The notes under the pieces were generated by a model. That model was given only the letters and a program-made list of their open reading frames with translations. It did no database searches and was not told the DNA's origin. Positions 33,242-44,659 of a stretch of 64,000 nt of DNA are shown here, piece after piece. Positions within the stretch are counted from its first letter, which is position 1; each line of letters starts with the position of its first letter. Both the position numbers and the translations under genes were made by a program. Origin of the DNA: Heterohyrax brucei (Eukaryota; Chordata; Mammalia; Hyracoidea; Procaviidae); the NCBI GenBank assembly GCA_028571685.1, contig CM053156.1, positions 85,811,049-85,875,048 on the forward strand, in the 5' to 3' direction.

Positions 33242-35984
33242 CAAAGGGACAAATACTGTATGAGACCTCTATGATAAGACCTCAAAAACAGACTTGTGTA
33301 TAGAAGAAAAGACTCTTTGACAGCTGCAAGGGAGGGGAGGGAGGAAGGGTGTGGGGGAGGGTTTAGTTTAGATAGTTGCTAGAAATCTGGTTGGGAGAAA
33401 GCGGTGATAGCACACATTAGAAACAAGAACAACATTAAGCGGACTTCAGCATAACTTGAGTACTCCTTTCATCTTAACCCAGTATTGCAAGGACAGAGTA
33501 GCTGGGGCAGGGGGCAGGGGGCCATGCTCTCAGGCGAAATCAAGGTCAATTGGCACAACTAGCGTTTTGCTAAGAGAGCTCTCTGCACCCCACATTGGTG
33601 AGTGGCGTCTGGGGTCCTAAGAGCTGCCAAGCTGCCATCTGAGGACACAGCAAATGGTCCCAACTCAGCAGGAACGGATGCTCACCAAGGACTAAAATGA
33701 CATGCGATAAAGACAACCTAGAAGACAGAGAGATCTGCAAGAGTGGGTGCCTTCATCGACTTGGGACCGGTAGAACTGGATGGTGCCCGGCCACCACCAG
33801 TGATAGCCACGATGGAGCTCAGTAGGTTGAGTCTCACTGGCAACACAAGAATAAAAAGGGGTGCATCTTGAGACCTCCACTAAAAGACCTCAACTGATGG
33901 TCCAGCAGTTTCAGGGTTCCCCTGAGAGCATAGCCCCTGGCCCTGATGCTGTCCTTCCCCATAAATTATAACAAAGGTCCACTCTTTGGACAGGAATGGA
34001 TTGGACTTGGCAATGCAGAGTGACCACATATTGGAAGCACTTTATGGTTCTATACATCTATAGGACATCATCCTGCTGACCTCTGGCTGGGGGAAGGAGA
34101 GTGGGTGGAGAGAAAGGAAAAGGAGACTGTTGGGAGGATGAGACATGTATGGAGCAGAGAGGAACAGTGTGCTGTCACCGGACAGGGAGAGCAGTGGAAG
34201 CTGCATATACATAAGCATGTAAATTTATACGGGAACGTGTATTTTCACTCAGTCATGTTAAATTAAAAAAAAAAAAAAAAAAAAGGCTCTCTTTCAACTG
34301 GCTGGCCAAGTAGCTGTCCGTAGTTTCTTGGCACAGACAAGTCAGCACTTCCAGCACTGCATCTGAACTGGTATCCCGTCAGTCCCTGGGGCCTTATTTT
34401 TTTCCGAATGCCTCCAGCACAGCTTGGACTTCTTCCTTCAGTACCACACGCTCTTGATCACATGCCTCCTCCTGCAACAGCTGACCGCTGACCAGTTCTT
34501 TCTGGAGCAGTGACTGTATCCTGTTCTCATCTGATGTTTCCTTCTGGTTCAATCTTTTACCCACAGAATCCTTCATTATTGAAACTTGAGGCTTTCCTTT
34601 GAGCTTTCCTTCAGTTATTTCAGTGTGAGAGATGCTAAGCCTATTCTTCATTTTGGTTATCTAACTCCGGGTCTTTGTACTAGTTCTTGTAATGTTTTGT
34701 CTTCTTGAGCCGCCCTTTAGAATCTTCTGTTCAGCTCTCCTCCTTCACATCCTCATGAGGCATCAACTACTTCGTGCTCAAGAATAAGTTTCAGGATCTC
34801 TTCTGACATCCCCTTTTGTCTTTCTAAGCCCCTTCTGCTTTCTTCAGGTATGGTATCCTGATGCCATTCCCCAACTTGTCCGGTCTTTGCTCACCGGTGT
34901 TCAGTGCATTTTTGAGACGGTCTGTAATTCAGATGCCGTATTTTTTAGGACAGTCTTTTGGTTGCTGTGGACTTGCTTAGATTTTCTTCAGCTTCAGCTT
35001 GAACTTGCAAAATAAGCAGCAGATGGTCTGCTCTGTAGCTGGCCCCTAGCCTTGTTCTGGCTGGTGATATAGAGCTTCTCCATTGTCTCTTCTGGTCACA
35101 GAGCTGATGTGATTTCCTGCATATCCCATTTGGTGACGCTGTGTGTAGTCACCATCTATATTGTTGACAAAAAACATATCTGCAGTGAAGAAGTGGTTGG
35201 TCTTGCAAAATTCTGTCATCAGATGTCTGGCATCACCAAGGCCACATTTTCCAACTATTGCTCCTTCTTTGTTTTCAATTTTCACTTTCTGACCACCAGT
35301 AATTATCAATGCTTTGATCTATTTCAGATGCAGAGGTTGGTAAAAAATCTTTAATTTCTTCATCTTTGGCCTTAGTGGTGCATAGATTTGAAAAACAGGG
35401 GTATTAACTGGTCTTTCCTGCAGGTGAAAGGGTATTATTATCCTATCATTGAACAGTGCTGCACTTCAGACTAGATGCTGAAATGTTCTTTTTGATGATG
35501 ACTGTGATACCATTCCTCTTCAGTTTCTCATTTCTGGCACAGGAATAGAACTGTCTGATTCAAATAACCAATATCAGTCCCTTTCAGCCTCCTAATGCCC
35601 AAGATATTGATTTTTATGCATGCCATTTCATTTTAGACAATTTCCAATTTTCCTAGATTCCTATTTTGCACACTCCATGTTCCTATTATTAATAGATACT
35701 TGCAGCCGTTTCTTCTCATCTTGAGTTGTGCCACATCGACAAATGAAGGTTCTGAAACCTTGACTCGTCTGCATCTCACAGTCAACTCAACTTTGCGGAG
35801 GCAGCCCTTCCCCAGCCATAGTCTGAGTGCTTTCCAGTCGGAGGGGCTCATCTACCGGCACCGTAACCGACAGTGCTCTGTGGCTGTTCATAAGGTTTTC
35901 ACTGGTGAGTGTTTTCAGAAGTACCCTGCCAGGTCTCTTTTCCTAGTCTGTCTAGTCTGGAACCCACCCAGAACAAAACAGAAC

Positions 35985-36098
35985 AGAACAAAAAACGAAC
36001 TGTTGTTTCTGAGTTGACTGTGACTCATGGCAACCCTATAGGACAGAGTAGCACTGCCCCAGTAGGGTTTTCAAGGCAGCTGGTGGCTTCAAACCGCA
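35985..36098 (-). repeat. AfroSINE inserted in the antisense RTE
   Basis: gactgtgactcatggcaacc and gtagggttttcaaggcagct; RTE 5' sequence continues on both sides. Confidence 0.7.
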
Positions 36099-36947
36099 GC
36101 AGCCACGCCCACCCAAACCTGTCCACCACGGGTGACCCTGGTGGTATTGGCACACTAGCGGCCCAGTGTCCAGCATCACAGCAATACGCAAGTCACCGCA
36201 GTACAGGACACTGACAGCCAAGTGGACAGGGAGTCAAAAACTCTAGGTATCAGGACCGACATATTTACAGAATCAAACAAGGCAGAAGTACAATTTTTGT
36301 TTGTTAATTTGAAATGCTGTGACCACTCAGATTAAGTCCACAGGCATTTCTGGGTGCCTGTTAATCATCCACAGATGCTGTTTCTTTCGATTTTTCTCGT
36401 GCCGACCTCGCCAACCCCTCAGACCCCTCCCCTCCCTCCCTTCTAGGACAGCATCCTCTCATTGCCCTTTTTGATTTCCTAGGACAAGAGCTGCTCTGAA
36501 TACCCCGCAGGGTCCCAGCCCCACCTACCACCTGTGCCTGTGGCCAAGGCGCACCTGGCTGCTCACTGCCCCCCAGATTCTCAGGGCTCCCATCTGGATC
36601 CCCTTCCTCCTCCCTGAGTCTTTATCTGTCCCCCAGGAAGCTCCCATAGCACCTTTGAACACATGTGACTCTAGGGCTGCAGAATACTCTAAGGCTTGAA
36701 ATCCATTAGAAAAATTCTCTCTCCCATAATTAAAGCATTTGCTACTTCCAGCTCGGGCTCAAATACGGTGAGTGCTGACTGTCACCTTTTATCGGCAGTG
36801 GCAAAATACTCACAACAGCAAACAACAATTCAATGGCAGCCTTCTGAACTTCTGAGACCCCTTATACTCTTAAAAATTCCTGAGGACTCCAAAGAGCTTT
36901 TGTTGACATTGGTGGCATCTCACTAACATTTATTATATTCAGTAGAA

Positions 36948-37115
36948 ACTCTGGTGGCACAGTGGTTAAGCGCTTCACCTGCTAGTCAACAGGCTGGCAG
37001 TTCAAATGTGCCAGATGTCCCTTAGAAATTCTGTGGAGCAGTTCCCCTCTGTCATATAGGGTCATTATGAGTTGGAATTGACTCAGTGGCAGTGGGTGTT
37101 GGTTTTACATTACAC
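36948..37115 (+). repeat. AfroSINE, well preserved
   Basis: tagaaactctggtggcacag to tgactcagtggcagtgggtg; splits the old repeat around it. Confidence 0.9.
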
Positions 37116-37266
37116 TTGGGAACTGCTAAACGGAAACAAAATTACTTACCAGTTTTATTTAAAAAGCACAATAAGCCAACTACATGTTAACGTGAACATG
37201 TATCTGCCAAAAAAAAAAAAAAATCTGCTTTTGAAAATAAAACCATTTAGGAGAAAAGCAGCATTG

Positions 37267-37325
37267 TTTCAGATTCTTGCGAATGTCTGCCTTAGCAGGT
37301 AAGGTTGCCAGTTACAACACAGGCT
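37267..37325 (+). repeat. 59-bp direct repeat, probable source copy
   Basis: Base-for-base identical to 40251-40309. Here it lies within a longer old interspersed repeat (36660-37320) whose sequence continues smoothly on the left, which argues that this is the original. It contains agcag followed by gtaagg, a donor-like sequence on the plus strand. Confidence 0.9.
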
Positions 37326-37409
37326 GCAGTATTTGGGAATTACTCAGCACTAACAAAGCCTGTCCATCATTTATCTGAAAGTCAAGTTTAACTTGTGCCC
37401 ATATTTGCC

Positions 37410-37828
37410 ATCAGTCTGGTTGTCGTCACACACTGTTGTCCCACGTGTGCGGACTCGAACTGCTCTGCAGAGTTTTCAAGTCTGTGTGACCTTCTGGAAA
37501 CATGTCACAGGCCTGTCTTCTGAGATGCTGTGCGATGAGTGGGTGGATTCCAGCCACCAAGCTTTCCGCTGTCAGCTAAGTGCTCAGCTGTCTGTGCCCG
37601 AGGACTTCTCATCAGCCCAGGGCTGCTGCTGGGCACCGTCGAGTGGATTCCGGCCCACGGTAACCCTGTAGGACGGACTACAATGGCCCTGGGATTTCCC
37701 ACGCAGTCATCTCATGGGAGGGGATCACCAGGTCTTTCGTCCCACAGAGCAGCTGGTGGGTTTGAACTGCCGACCTTGCGGCAAGCGGCCGAGGGCTTAA
37801 CCGCTGCACCATGAGGGCTCCTTGCTCA
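37410..37828 (-). repeat. Two antisense AfroSINEs, first degraded
   Basis: 37410-37600 worn (tcaagtctgtgtgaccttct); 37620-37828 long form with gggtttgaactgccgacctt. Confidence 0.75.
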
Positions 37829-38034
37829 GCGCAGCAGCCCTTCCACAAGGAGACTGCTGGGCTCTCCCATCTGCCTGTGTGTGGTTTGCTAGCCCCTGCT
37901 GCTTTACGGCGCAGACACATGAAGAGTCTGTCTCACAGGTACGCAGCTGGAAAAGGACGAGGATTGCACTGCTTTTTCAAACAACTGTGGACAGCTGTCT
38001 CTGATGTCACATCAAAACCCAACAAGCGGTAACC

Positions 38035-38650
38035 CCTTCTTTCTCCCTTCTCAGTTGTAGTCACTGTCGTTGAGAACAGACACAGCAAAACACACACAAA
38101 TCCAGCAGTTTCTACAAGCACGAGGCAGTGACTCTGGTGACATTCTTCCAGTTGTGTGCCCAGCCTCCCCTTCCTTTTGTACACTGTCCCTCCCTCATTA
38201 ACATAACCCACTGCCCCCCTGGGGCTCCCATCTAATCTTCTTAGGCGATGTTACCAACCTGAGCCCCCAGGGCTGGTCCTTAAAAGAAGCAGGCTCAAGG
38301 CAGACCTTTTCTTTTTAACTAGTCAACCTACTGGTCAGTTTTAAGACGACTTCAGGGGATATTTGGGGGTTAAAGTTTAAAGATGATTTCAGGGCAACAG
38401 TTTCAGGGGTCTATCCACCCTTCACAGCTCCAGAAAGTCTAGTCAGCCAGCCACTGCCATTGAGTCGATTCGGACTCACAGTGACCCTGGAGAGTCCATG
38501 ACAATTTGAGAGTCTTTTCTGCACCGCCCCCCACCTGATCAGGGTTCTCCTGTGGAATCTTTCTTTTACCAACATGCTCAGCGGTGGGAGCCAGGCACCG
38601 TCCTGTTCTTCTGGTCTCATGGCAAAGGAGCAGTTAAGTTCTTCATGGGT
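38035..38650 (-). mobile_element. L1 3'-end-like repeat, antisense, intron 7
   Basis: Runs through acacagcaaaacacacacaa, ttccagttgtgtgcccagcc, aagacgacttcaggggatat and ttctggtctcatggcaaagg. A SINE fragment lies at 38445-38500. Confidence 0.55.
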
Positions 38651-39154
38651 GACTGCAATGTGGCATCTGAAAGCCTATCAGGAAACCTTCTGTCATCTGT
38701 GATGTTGGAAGTCACTGTCCTGCCTTCCACTCTGAGTGTGTAATTCCACAGCTGCACGCACTGGTCGTCTGGACAACACTAGCACACAGAGTCGGGAACA
38801 GACCTGCTCTACACGTCGACACACTTCATTATTCAGTGTTAAAGACACTTTGGTTTCTTAAAATCACCCCAGTCTCTTCAGAAAAATCTTTAAGTACTGG
38901 GAAACTGTCATTCTCACAGAGACAGACATGGGTTCCATAATCCTAACTAGTTCTTACTGTCTCTTGAAAGCTGAAACTCTATCACTGGCAACAAAAACTC
39001 CGCGAGCAGGAGGCCATTCAGCCCACAACCACGACCCTGGCGCTTCCCTGGGGCCTGCCCCAGGCTTCCCATTGCCCCGTGGACAGGGGGAAGGTGGCGC
39101 TTCAGGGATGAGGGTCTCCAAAGTGAATGGCTTGGGTGTTTCCTATGGCTGTCT

Positions 39155-39640
39155 TTAGGGGCTGGAGAGTTGGTTCTGACTCACAGCAGCCCGATGTATA
39201 AGCTGAAACACTGACCGGTCCTCAGTCACTGCTATGCACGAGCCCATGGCTGCAGTCCCTGCGTCAGTCCCTCTTACTGAGGGCCTTGCTCTTGTTCACT
39301 GACCCTCTGCCAAGCACGATGTCCCCCTCCCAGGACTGGTCCCTCCTGCTAACATGCCCAAAGTATGTGAGAGAAAGCCTCACCGTCCTCGCTTCTAAGA
39401 CATACTCTGGCTGTTTCCTCCCAGATGGACTTATCCATTTCTGCAGCAGCCCACCGCATATGCAACATTCCTACTTAGCATCGTTCAAAGGCATCAGTTT
39501 CCACTCAGTCCTCCTTCTTCACTGTCCGGCTTTTACATGCCTATGAGGTGACTGAAAATTTCACGGCTTGGCTCAGGCACATCTTCGCTTCCAAGTGACA
39601 TCTTTGCTTTTTAACACCTTAAAGAGGTCTTCTGCACACT
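39155..39640 (-). mobile_element. RTE 3' fragment, antisense
   Basis: The sequence corresponds to the RTE 3' end and C-terminal coding part in reverse. It includes the reverse of the shared tail (gttggttctgactcacagcag at the left edge, then the reverse of LEKDIVLG-type coding). It breaks off just before the sense RTE copy begins at about 39960. Confidence 0.7.
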
Positions 39641-40250
39641 TCCTTGAGGACGTTCTGAAGTAAGACTGCCCTGTCATTTTGCTGTGAGGGCACGCAGGTG
39701 GAGAACATGGGGTGCATGCCTGCCGGGGTCACTGCTTTTATTCCAGGTAAGGCAACACTGCCCCATTTCTGTCACTGAACGCTGGCACAATGACAGCGTG
39801 TGATTATGACAGTGGTTCTGATTTCGCGGGTGCCTGGCAGGCCCAGGGACCTCTAGGGCCTGTGGATGGCGCGGAGAACTGCTGCCCTTAGGCGCTGGCT
39901 CGTGGCTGCCTTTCTGTTACCTGGAAGAGTATTCAGCAGACCAAATAAAGGCAGAGCAAGCAGCCCCCATCTGTCTGTCTGGGGAGGGCTGCTTGTGGCT
40001 GTAACGCTGGAAGCTAAGCCACTGGTATTTGGGTACCAGCAGGGTCATCCACGGTGGACAAGTCTCAGCTGAGCTTCCAGACTAAGACAGACGAGGAAGA
40101 AGGACCTGGCAGTCTACTTCTGAAAAGAATTAGCCAGGGACAACCTCATGAACAGCAGCAGAGCACTGTCAGATACAGCGCCGGAAAAGCAGCCTGCCAG
40201 GTCGGAAGGCACTCGGGAGATGACTGGGGAAGAGCCACCTCCTCAGATTC

Positions 40251-40309
40251 TTTCAGATTCTTGCGAATGTCTGCCTTAGCAGGTAAGGTTGCCAGTTACA
40301 ACACAGGCT
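40251..40309 (+). repeat. 59-bp direct repeat, patch inside the RTE
   Basis: Identical to 37267-37325. It interrupts the RTE 5' region: RTE-like sequence (gaagagccacctcctca) precedes it and RTE-like sequence (gtgacaaggatggagtcagg) resumes after it. The corresponding stretch of the antisense RTE copy, near 35780, lacks it. Confidence 0.9.
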
Positions 40310-40823
40310 TAGTGACAAGTGACCTGAGTGACAAGGATGGAGTCAGGCCTTCGGGATCGTCATTTGCTGATGTGGTACGACTCAAAATGAGAAGAAACAG
40401 CTGCAAACATCCACTGGTAATCAGAACATAGAAGGCACCAAGTCTGAATCTAGGAACACTGGAAATTGTCAAAAAGGGAATGCAACACATACACATCGAT
40501 ACCCTACGTGTTAGCGAGCTGTAATGGACCGGTACTGGCCATCCTGCACCCAACAACCATATGGCCTACTAGGCTGGGAACAAGAACCCGAAGAGGAACA
40601 GGGTTGCACTCACTGTCTAAAAGAACCCTTCGAGATCTGTTCTGAAGTACCGTGTTGTCAGTGCCGGGGTAACATCCATACGCCTACAAGGAAGGCCGGT
40701 TAACACGATTATTATTCAAATCTACACGGCAACTACTAAGGCCAGAGATGGAGAAAGCGAAGATTTTTTTACTAGCTTCTGCTGTCTGAAATTGACGGCA
40801 CATGCGATCAGGACGCATTGATA

Positions 40824-40973
40824 ATGACTGGGGACTGGAATGCAAAAGTTAGAAACAAAGATGAAGCATTCACAGTTGATACATATGGCCTTGGTGACAG
40901 AACTGATACTGGGGATTGCATGACAGAATTTCACAAGACTAACGACTTTTTCATTGCAAATATCCTTTTTTAA
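40824..40973 (+). pseudogene. RTE endonuclease remnant
   Basis: The frame encodes MTGDWNAKV followed by DTYGLGDRTDTGDCMTEF, typical of the apurinic-endonuclease-like domain of RTE LINEs, where GDWNA is a catalytic-site block. It ends in a stop shortly after FFIANI. Confidence 0.75.
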
Positions 40974-41478
40974 TCAACACCAACTGCGACTGTACACATG
41001 GACCTCACTGGATGGAATACGCAGGAACCAAGTGGCCACATCTATGGAAAGAGATGATGTAAAAGCTCCCTATCAGCAGTCACAACAAGACCAGGCACTG
41101 ACTGGCACCGATCGTCAACTGCTCACATGCGAATTCAAATTGAAACTGAAGCAAATGAGAACAAGTCGATGAGAGCCAGAGTATGACCCTGAGTGTATTC
41201 CTCTTGAGGTTAGAGACCATCTCAAGAAAACACTTGATATGTTGACCGCTAATGACCAGAGACCAGATGAACTGTGGAATGACATCAAAGACCCCATCTA
41301 TGAAGACAGCAAGACGCCACTGACAAGAAATGAAAGAAACCACTGGATGTCAGAAGAGATTCTGAAAGTTGCTCTCGAATGTCAAGCAGCGAAAGCAAAA
41401 GCAAGAATGGCGAAGTAAAAGACCAAAACAGAAGATTTCAAAGGGCAGCTCGAGAAGACAAATTATTATAATGACAAC

Positions 41479-42631
41479 GTGCAAAGAGCTGGAAGTGGAA
41501 AACCAAAAGAGAAGAACACACTCTGCATTTCTCAAGCTGAAAGAACTGAAGGAAAAAACTCACGCATTGAGTTGCCAGAGGGAAGGATTCTACAGGGAAA
41601 AACATTAAAGGACTCAGGAACCATCCAGAAAAGATGGAAGGAATACACAGAGACATCACACCAGAAAGAACCGGTCAATGGTCAGCCATCTGAAGAGGCA
41701 GCGTATGATCGAGAACTGACGGTACTGAAGGAAGAAGTCAAAGTTGTACTGAAGGCACTGGCGAAAACCAAGGCTCCAGGAACTGGTGGAGTATCAGCTG
41801 AGACAGTTCAACAAACAGATGCAGCGATGGAAGTGCTCACCCGTCTATCCCGAGAAATGTGGCAGACAGCTACCTGGCCAACTGACTGGAAGAGATCCAT
41901 ATTTATGCCCATTCCAAAGAAAGGTGGCCAAAGAAAGGTGATCCAACCGAATACGGAACTCACTGAACAATATCATTTTAATATTGCACACAAGCAAAAT
42001 TCTGCTCGAGATCATTCAAAAGTGACTGCAACAGTATATTGACAAGGAACGGCCAGAGATTCAAGTGGGATTCGGAAGAGGACGTGGAACCAGGGCCTCT
42101 GTGTCAGACGGATCTTGGGTGAAAGCACAGAATACTAGAAAGACGTTTACCTGAGTTTCACTGACTATGCAAAGGCATTCAACTTTGTGGATCATAGGAA
42201 ACTATGGCCAACACTGCATAAAATGGGAATTCCAGGACACTTAATTGTGCTCTTAAGGAATCTGTCCATGGATCAAGTGCCAGTCCTGCAAACAGAACAA
42301 GGGGACACTGCATGGTTTAAAGTTAGGAAACGTGTGTGTCAGGGTTGTATCCTTTCACCATACCTTTTCAATCTGTATGCTGAACAAATAACCTGAGAAG
42401 CTGGACCATATGAAGAAGAACGGGGCATCAGGACTGGAGGAAGACTCATTAATAACCTCTGTTACACAGACGACACCACCTTACTGGCTGAAACTGAAGA
42501 TTCTTGAAACAGTTACTGGTGAAGATCAAGGACCACAGCCTTCAGTATGGATTGCACCTCAGTATCAAGAAAACAGAAATGCTCATAACTGGACAGGTAA
42601 GCAACGTTATCACAAATGGAGAACAGATTGA
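41479..42631 (+). pseudogene. RTE reverse transcriptase remnants
   Basis: Three broken frames cover the polymerase region: KTKAPGTGGVSAE and WKRSIFMPIPKKGG (41479-42042), then MGIPGHLIVLLRNL and RVCQGCILSPYLFNLYAE (42187-42396), then the active-site region. Near 42460 the catalytic box reads CYTDDTTLLAE, so the usual YADD is YTDD and lies out of frame with the upstream part. Confidence 0.85.
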
Positions 42632-42772
42632 GGTTGTCAAGGGTTTCATTTGACTTGGCTTCACAATCAATGCCCCTAGAAGCAGCAGTCAAGAAATCAA
42701 ATGACAGATTGCACTGGGAAAATCTGCTGCAAAGGACCTCTTTAAAGTATTAAAAAAAGTAAAGATGTCACC

Positions 42773-43072
42773 TTGGAGACTACGATGTGCCTGACCCAAG
42801 CCATGGTGTTTTCCATTGCATCACATGCATGTGAAAGCTGGACACTGAACAAAGAAGATGGAAGAACTGATGCCTTTGAATTGTGTTGGAGAAGAACACT
42901 GACTGCACCATGGACTGCCAAATGGACAAACAGGTCTGTTTTTGAAGTCCAACCAGAGTGCTCCTTGGAAGCAAAGATGGCAAGACTGCATCTTACATAC
43001 TTTGGACATGCTGTCAGGAAGGATCAGTCCCTGGAGAAGGACGTCATGCTTGGCAGAGTGCAGGATCAGTGA
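42773..43072 (+). pseudogene. RTE C-terminal domain remnant
   Basis: The frame encodes SHACESWTLNKED, ECSLEAKMARLHLTYFGHAVR and KDQSLEKDVMLGRV, the conserved C-terminal block of mammalian RTE/BovB ORF2. A stop ends it at 43070-43072. Confidence 0.85.
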
Positions 43073-43254
43073 AAAAGAGAAAGGCCCTTGACGAGGTGGA
43101 CTGACCCAGTGGCCACAACGATGGGTTTAAACATAAAAACGAGTGTGGGCATGGTGCAAGACTGGGCGGTGTTTCGTTCTGTTGTTCAAAGGGTTGCTAT
43201 GAGTCAGAACTGACTCGACGACACCTAGTGACATAACAACATTACGTCCCAATA

Positions 43255-43440
43255 AAACCCAAACCAGCTGATGTCAAGCAGACTTCCACTCATAGCAACC
43301 TTGTGTATGCAGATCAGAACTGTGACCCACACCACTCTGCATAGCAGAGTTTTGGGAACCAGACAGCCAGGCGTTTCTTCCAAGGCCTTGCCAGGGGGAC
43401 CCCATCTGTGGTCAGCAGCCCACCGTGCTGCCGGGTTTTG
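43255..43440 (-). repeat. AfroSINE between the RTE and exon 7
   Basis: cagacttccactcatagcaa and ggtcagcagcccaccgtgct; 140 bp from the exon 7 donor. Confidence 0.6.
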
Positions 43441-43582
43441 CCCACTCAGGGACCCCTCTTTTATGTGACAGCATGACTTCTCTCAGTGTTTTCAAAGTGA
43501 CAGAGAATCCCTCCCCCCCTTTTCTTCTTCTGGATTCCACTTCCCGCTTCCCACGGGGCCCCAAGTCACCTGAGCCCCGTAC

Positions 43583-43743
43583 CTGCTTGCAGGCGTAGCC
43601 GCAGTGCCCGCACTTGAACCTCTTCTCGTCCCTGTGAGTCTTCTGGTGCTGGAGGAGGGCAAAGCGCTCATGGAAGACGTCAGGACAGTAGCGGCACCTC
43701 ATCTCGGCAGGTCGGTAGGCATGCAGGTTGTTCAGGTGGACAC
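43583..43743 (-). CDS. CTCFL: CTCFL coding exon 7, end of zinc finger 7, finger 8, start of finger 9
   Basis: This 161-bp exon has acceptor ctcgtttcag and donor gtacgggg. It encodes residues 408-460. It supplies the histidines of finger 7 (RVHLNNLH), all of finger 8 (CRYCPDVFHERFALLQHQKTH) and the cysteines of finger 9 (CGHCGYACKQ). The donor gtacgg is weaker than the others. Intron 7 downstream is 13.9 kb, mostly retroelements. Confidence 0.95.
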
Positions 43744-44034
43744 CTGAAACGAGCACAGGACAGCGCAGACACAGACAGCAGGAGCTCCTGTTAGCTGTGT
43801 CCCCTCACCCTCCGACTGCAGGTTTCTCAGCCCTGGCAGTACCGACATGTGGGACCAGACAACACTGTCCTGCCCTTCTAGGCTCTGTGGCTCACTGAGG
43901 TGCTCCTCTGGCCTCTGCCCACCAGATGTCAGCGGCACGCCACTTTGTGACAACACAAGCCGTCTTCAGGCCTCACCCAACGTCCACCAGGGGCAGAACT
44001 GCTCCATGCTGAACGGCATACAGTACAAAATCCA

Positions 44035-44100
44035 AATCCAGTGCCGTCGACTGGATTCCAACCGACTCACTGTGACTCTGTAGTACAGAAAGGTCATTTT
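44035..44100 (-). repeat. AfroSINE 3' fragment
   Basis: tgccgtcgactggattccaa only. Confidence 0.5.
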
Positions 44101-44659
44101 CATATCCTGTCACTACGGAGTCACCCTTGACATAAAGTGGGTCATGTAGGACCTGAAGCGCTTGCTGGCAAAACACACTGAGAACGCGATCATAATGCAG
44201 GTGGGGTTTCAGCACGACAGTAACGTGGTTTTACACAGCAAAGGCACTACCTCGGAGTTCTCACTGAAAGGCCATTAACCCAAAAGAAAAAGCTGCTCTG
44301 CTGGATGCCAGCATCCTGGCATGCCCTATGTCACCATGGACCCGAGACACTCCAGCCTGGCTGGACTCTCTGGCGCATCCCTTCTGCTCGAGCAGCTCGG
44401 GCTTTCCGCTGACTGCAAGATGAGGCAGACCTTGCACCCAGTGGCTCAGCCCTCCGAGAGCCTGACTTCTCATCTAAGCCCGGGAGAGAACATTCAGCAC
44501 TTCCACAAAGGGGAAACACGGAGACTGTCACCTACCTGGACATGCTGGAAGCCAGATGACTTTGCCAAATGTCAAACACTCCTGACCCTTTCTTAGCCAC
44601 TGATGGCTTTGTACCCTACTGAGTCCCACCAAGCTGTGTTTTCTCAGGGGCTGGGAACG

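Larger units (their letters stand above)
31835..34284 (+). mobile_element. 5'-truncated L1 LINE inserted in the antisense RTE
   Basis: It starts inside L1 ORF2, continues through the ORF2 C-terminus and a G-rich 3' UTR, and ends in a 20-A tail (34265-34284). A perfect 12-bp target-site duplication (ggctctctttca) lies at 31823-31834 and 34285-34296, the signature of target-primed reverse transcription. Truncation at the 5' end is typical. This insertion postdates the RTE. Confidence 0.93.
30512..36235 (-). mobile_element. Near full-length RTE/BovB-like LINE, antisense, split by an L1
   Basis: Minus-strand sequence runs from a 5' region (about 36235-35850, with a SINE inserted at about 35985-36098), through endonuclease-like (about 35850-34900) and reverse-transcriptase-like coding remnants, to the 3' end near 30512. 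An L1 occupies 31835-34284. Across that L1 the RTE reading resumes exactly: TATWPASQLK on one side and ICAHSQ on the other correspond to an unbroken stretch in the sense copy at 41870. Excluding insertions the element is about 3.2 kb, the usual RTE length. Stops and frameshifts make it inactive. Confidence 0.85.
36660..37330 (+). repeat. Old interspersed repeat carrying a SINE insertion
   Basis: Resembles a widespread old mammalian repeat (ggactccaaagagcttttgt; acatgttaacgtgaacatg; A-rich tract near 37210) split by the SINE at 36948-37115. The family is not named with confidence. Confidence 0.45.
39960..43240 (+). mobile_element. Near full-length RTE/BovB-like LINE, sense copy
   Basis: About 3.3 kb. 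It has a 5' region with a SINE-like segment (39960-40160), endonuclease-like sequence, reverse-transcriptase-like sequence (about 41650-42560), a C-terminal segment (42773-43072) and a 3' end reading gggttgctatgagtcagaac followed by an A/C-rich tail. Several frameshifts and stops make it defective. The same element lies antisense at 30512-36235 in the same intron. A 59-bp foreign patch interrupts its 5' part at 40251-40309. Confidence 0.88.

Noticed and set aside
41479..43072. Functional reverse transcriptase gene
   Set aside because: Several stops and frameshifts, and the catalytic box is YTDD and out of frame; a dead RTE copy.
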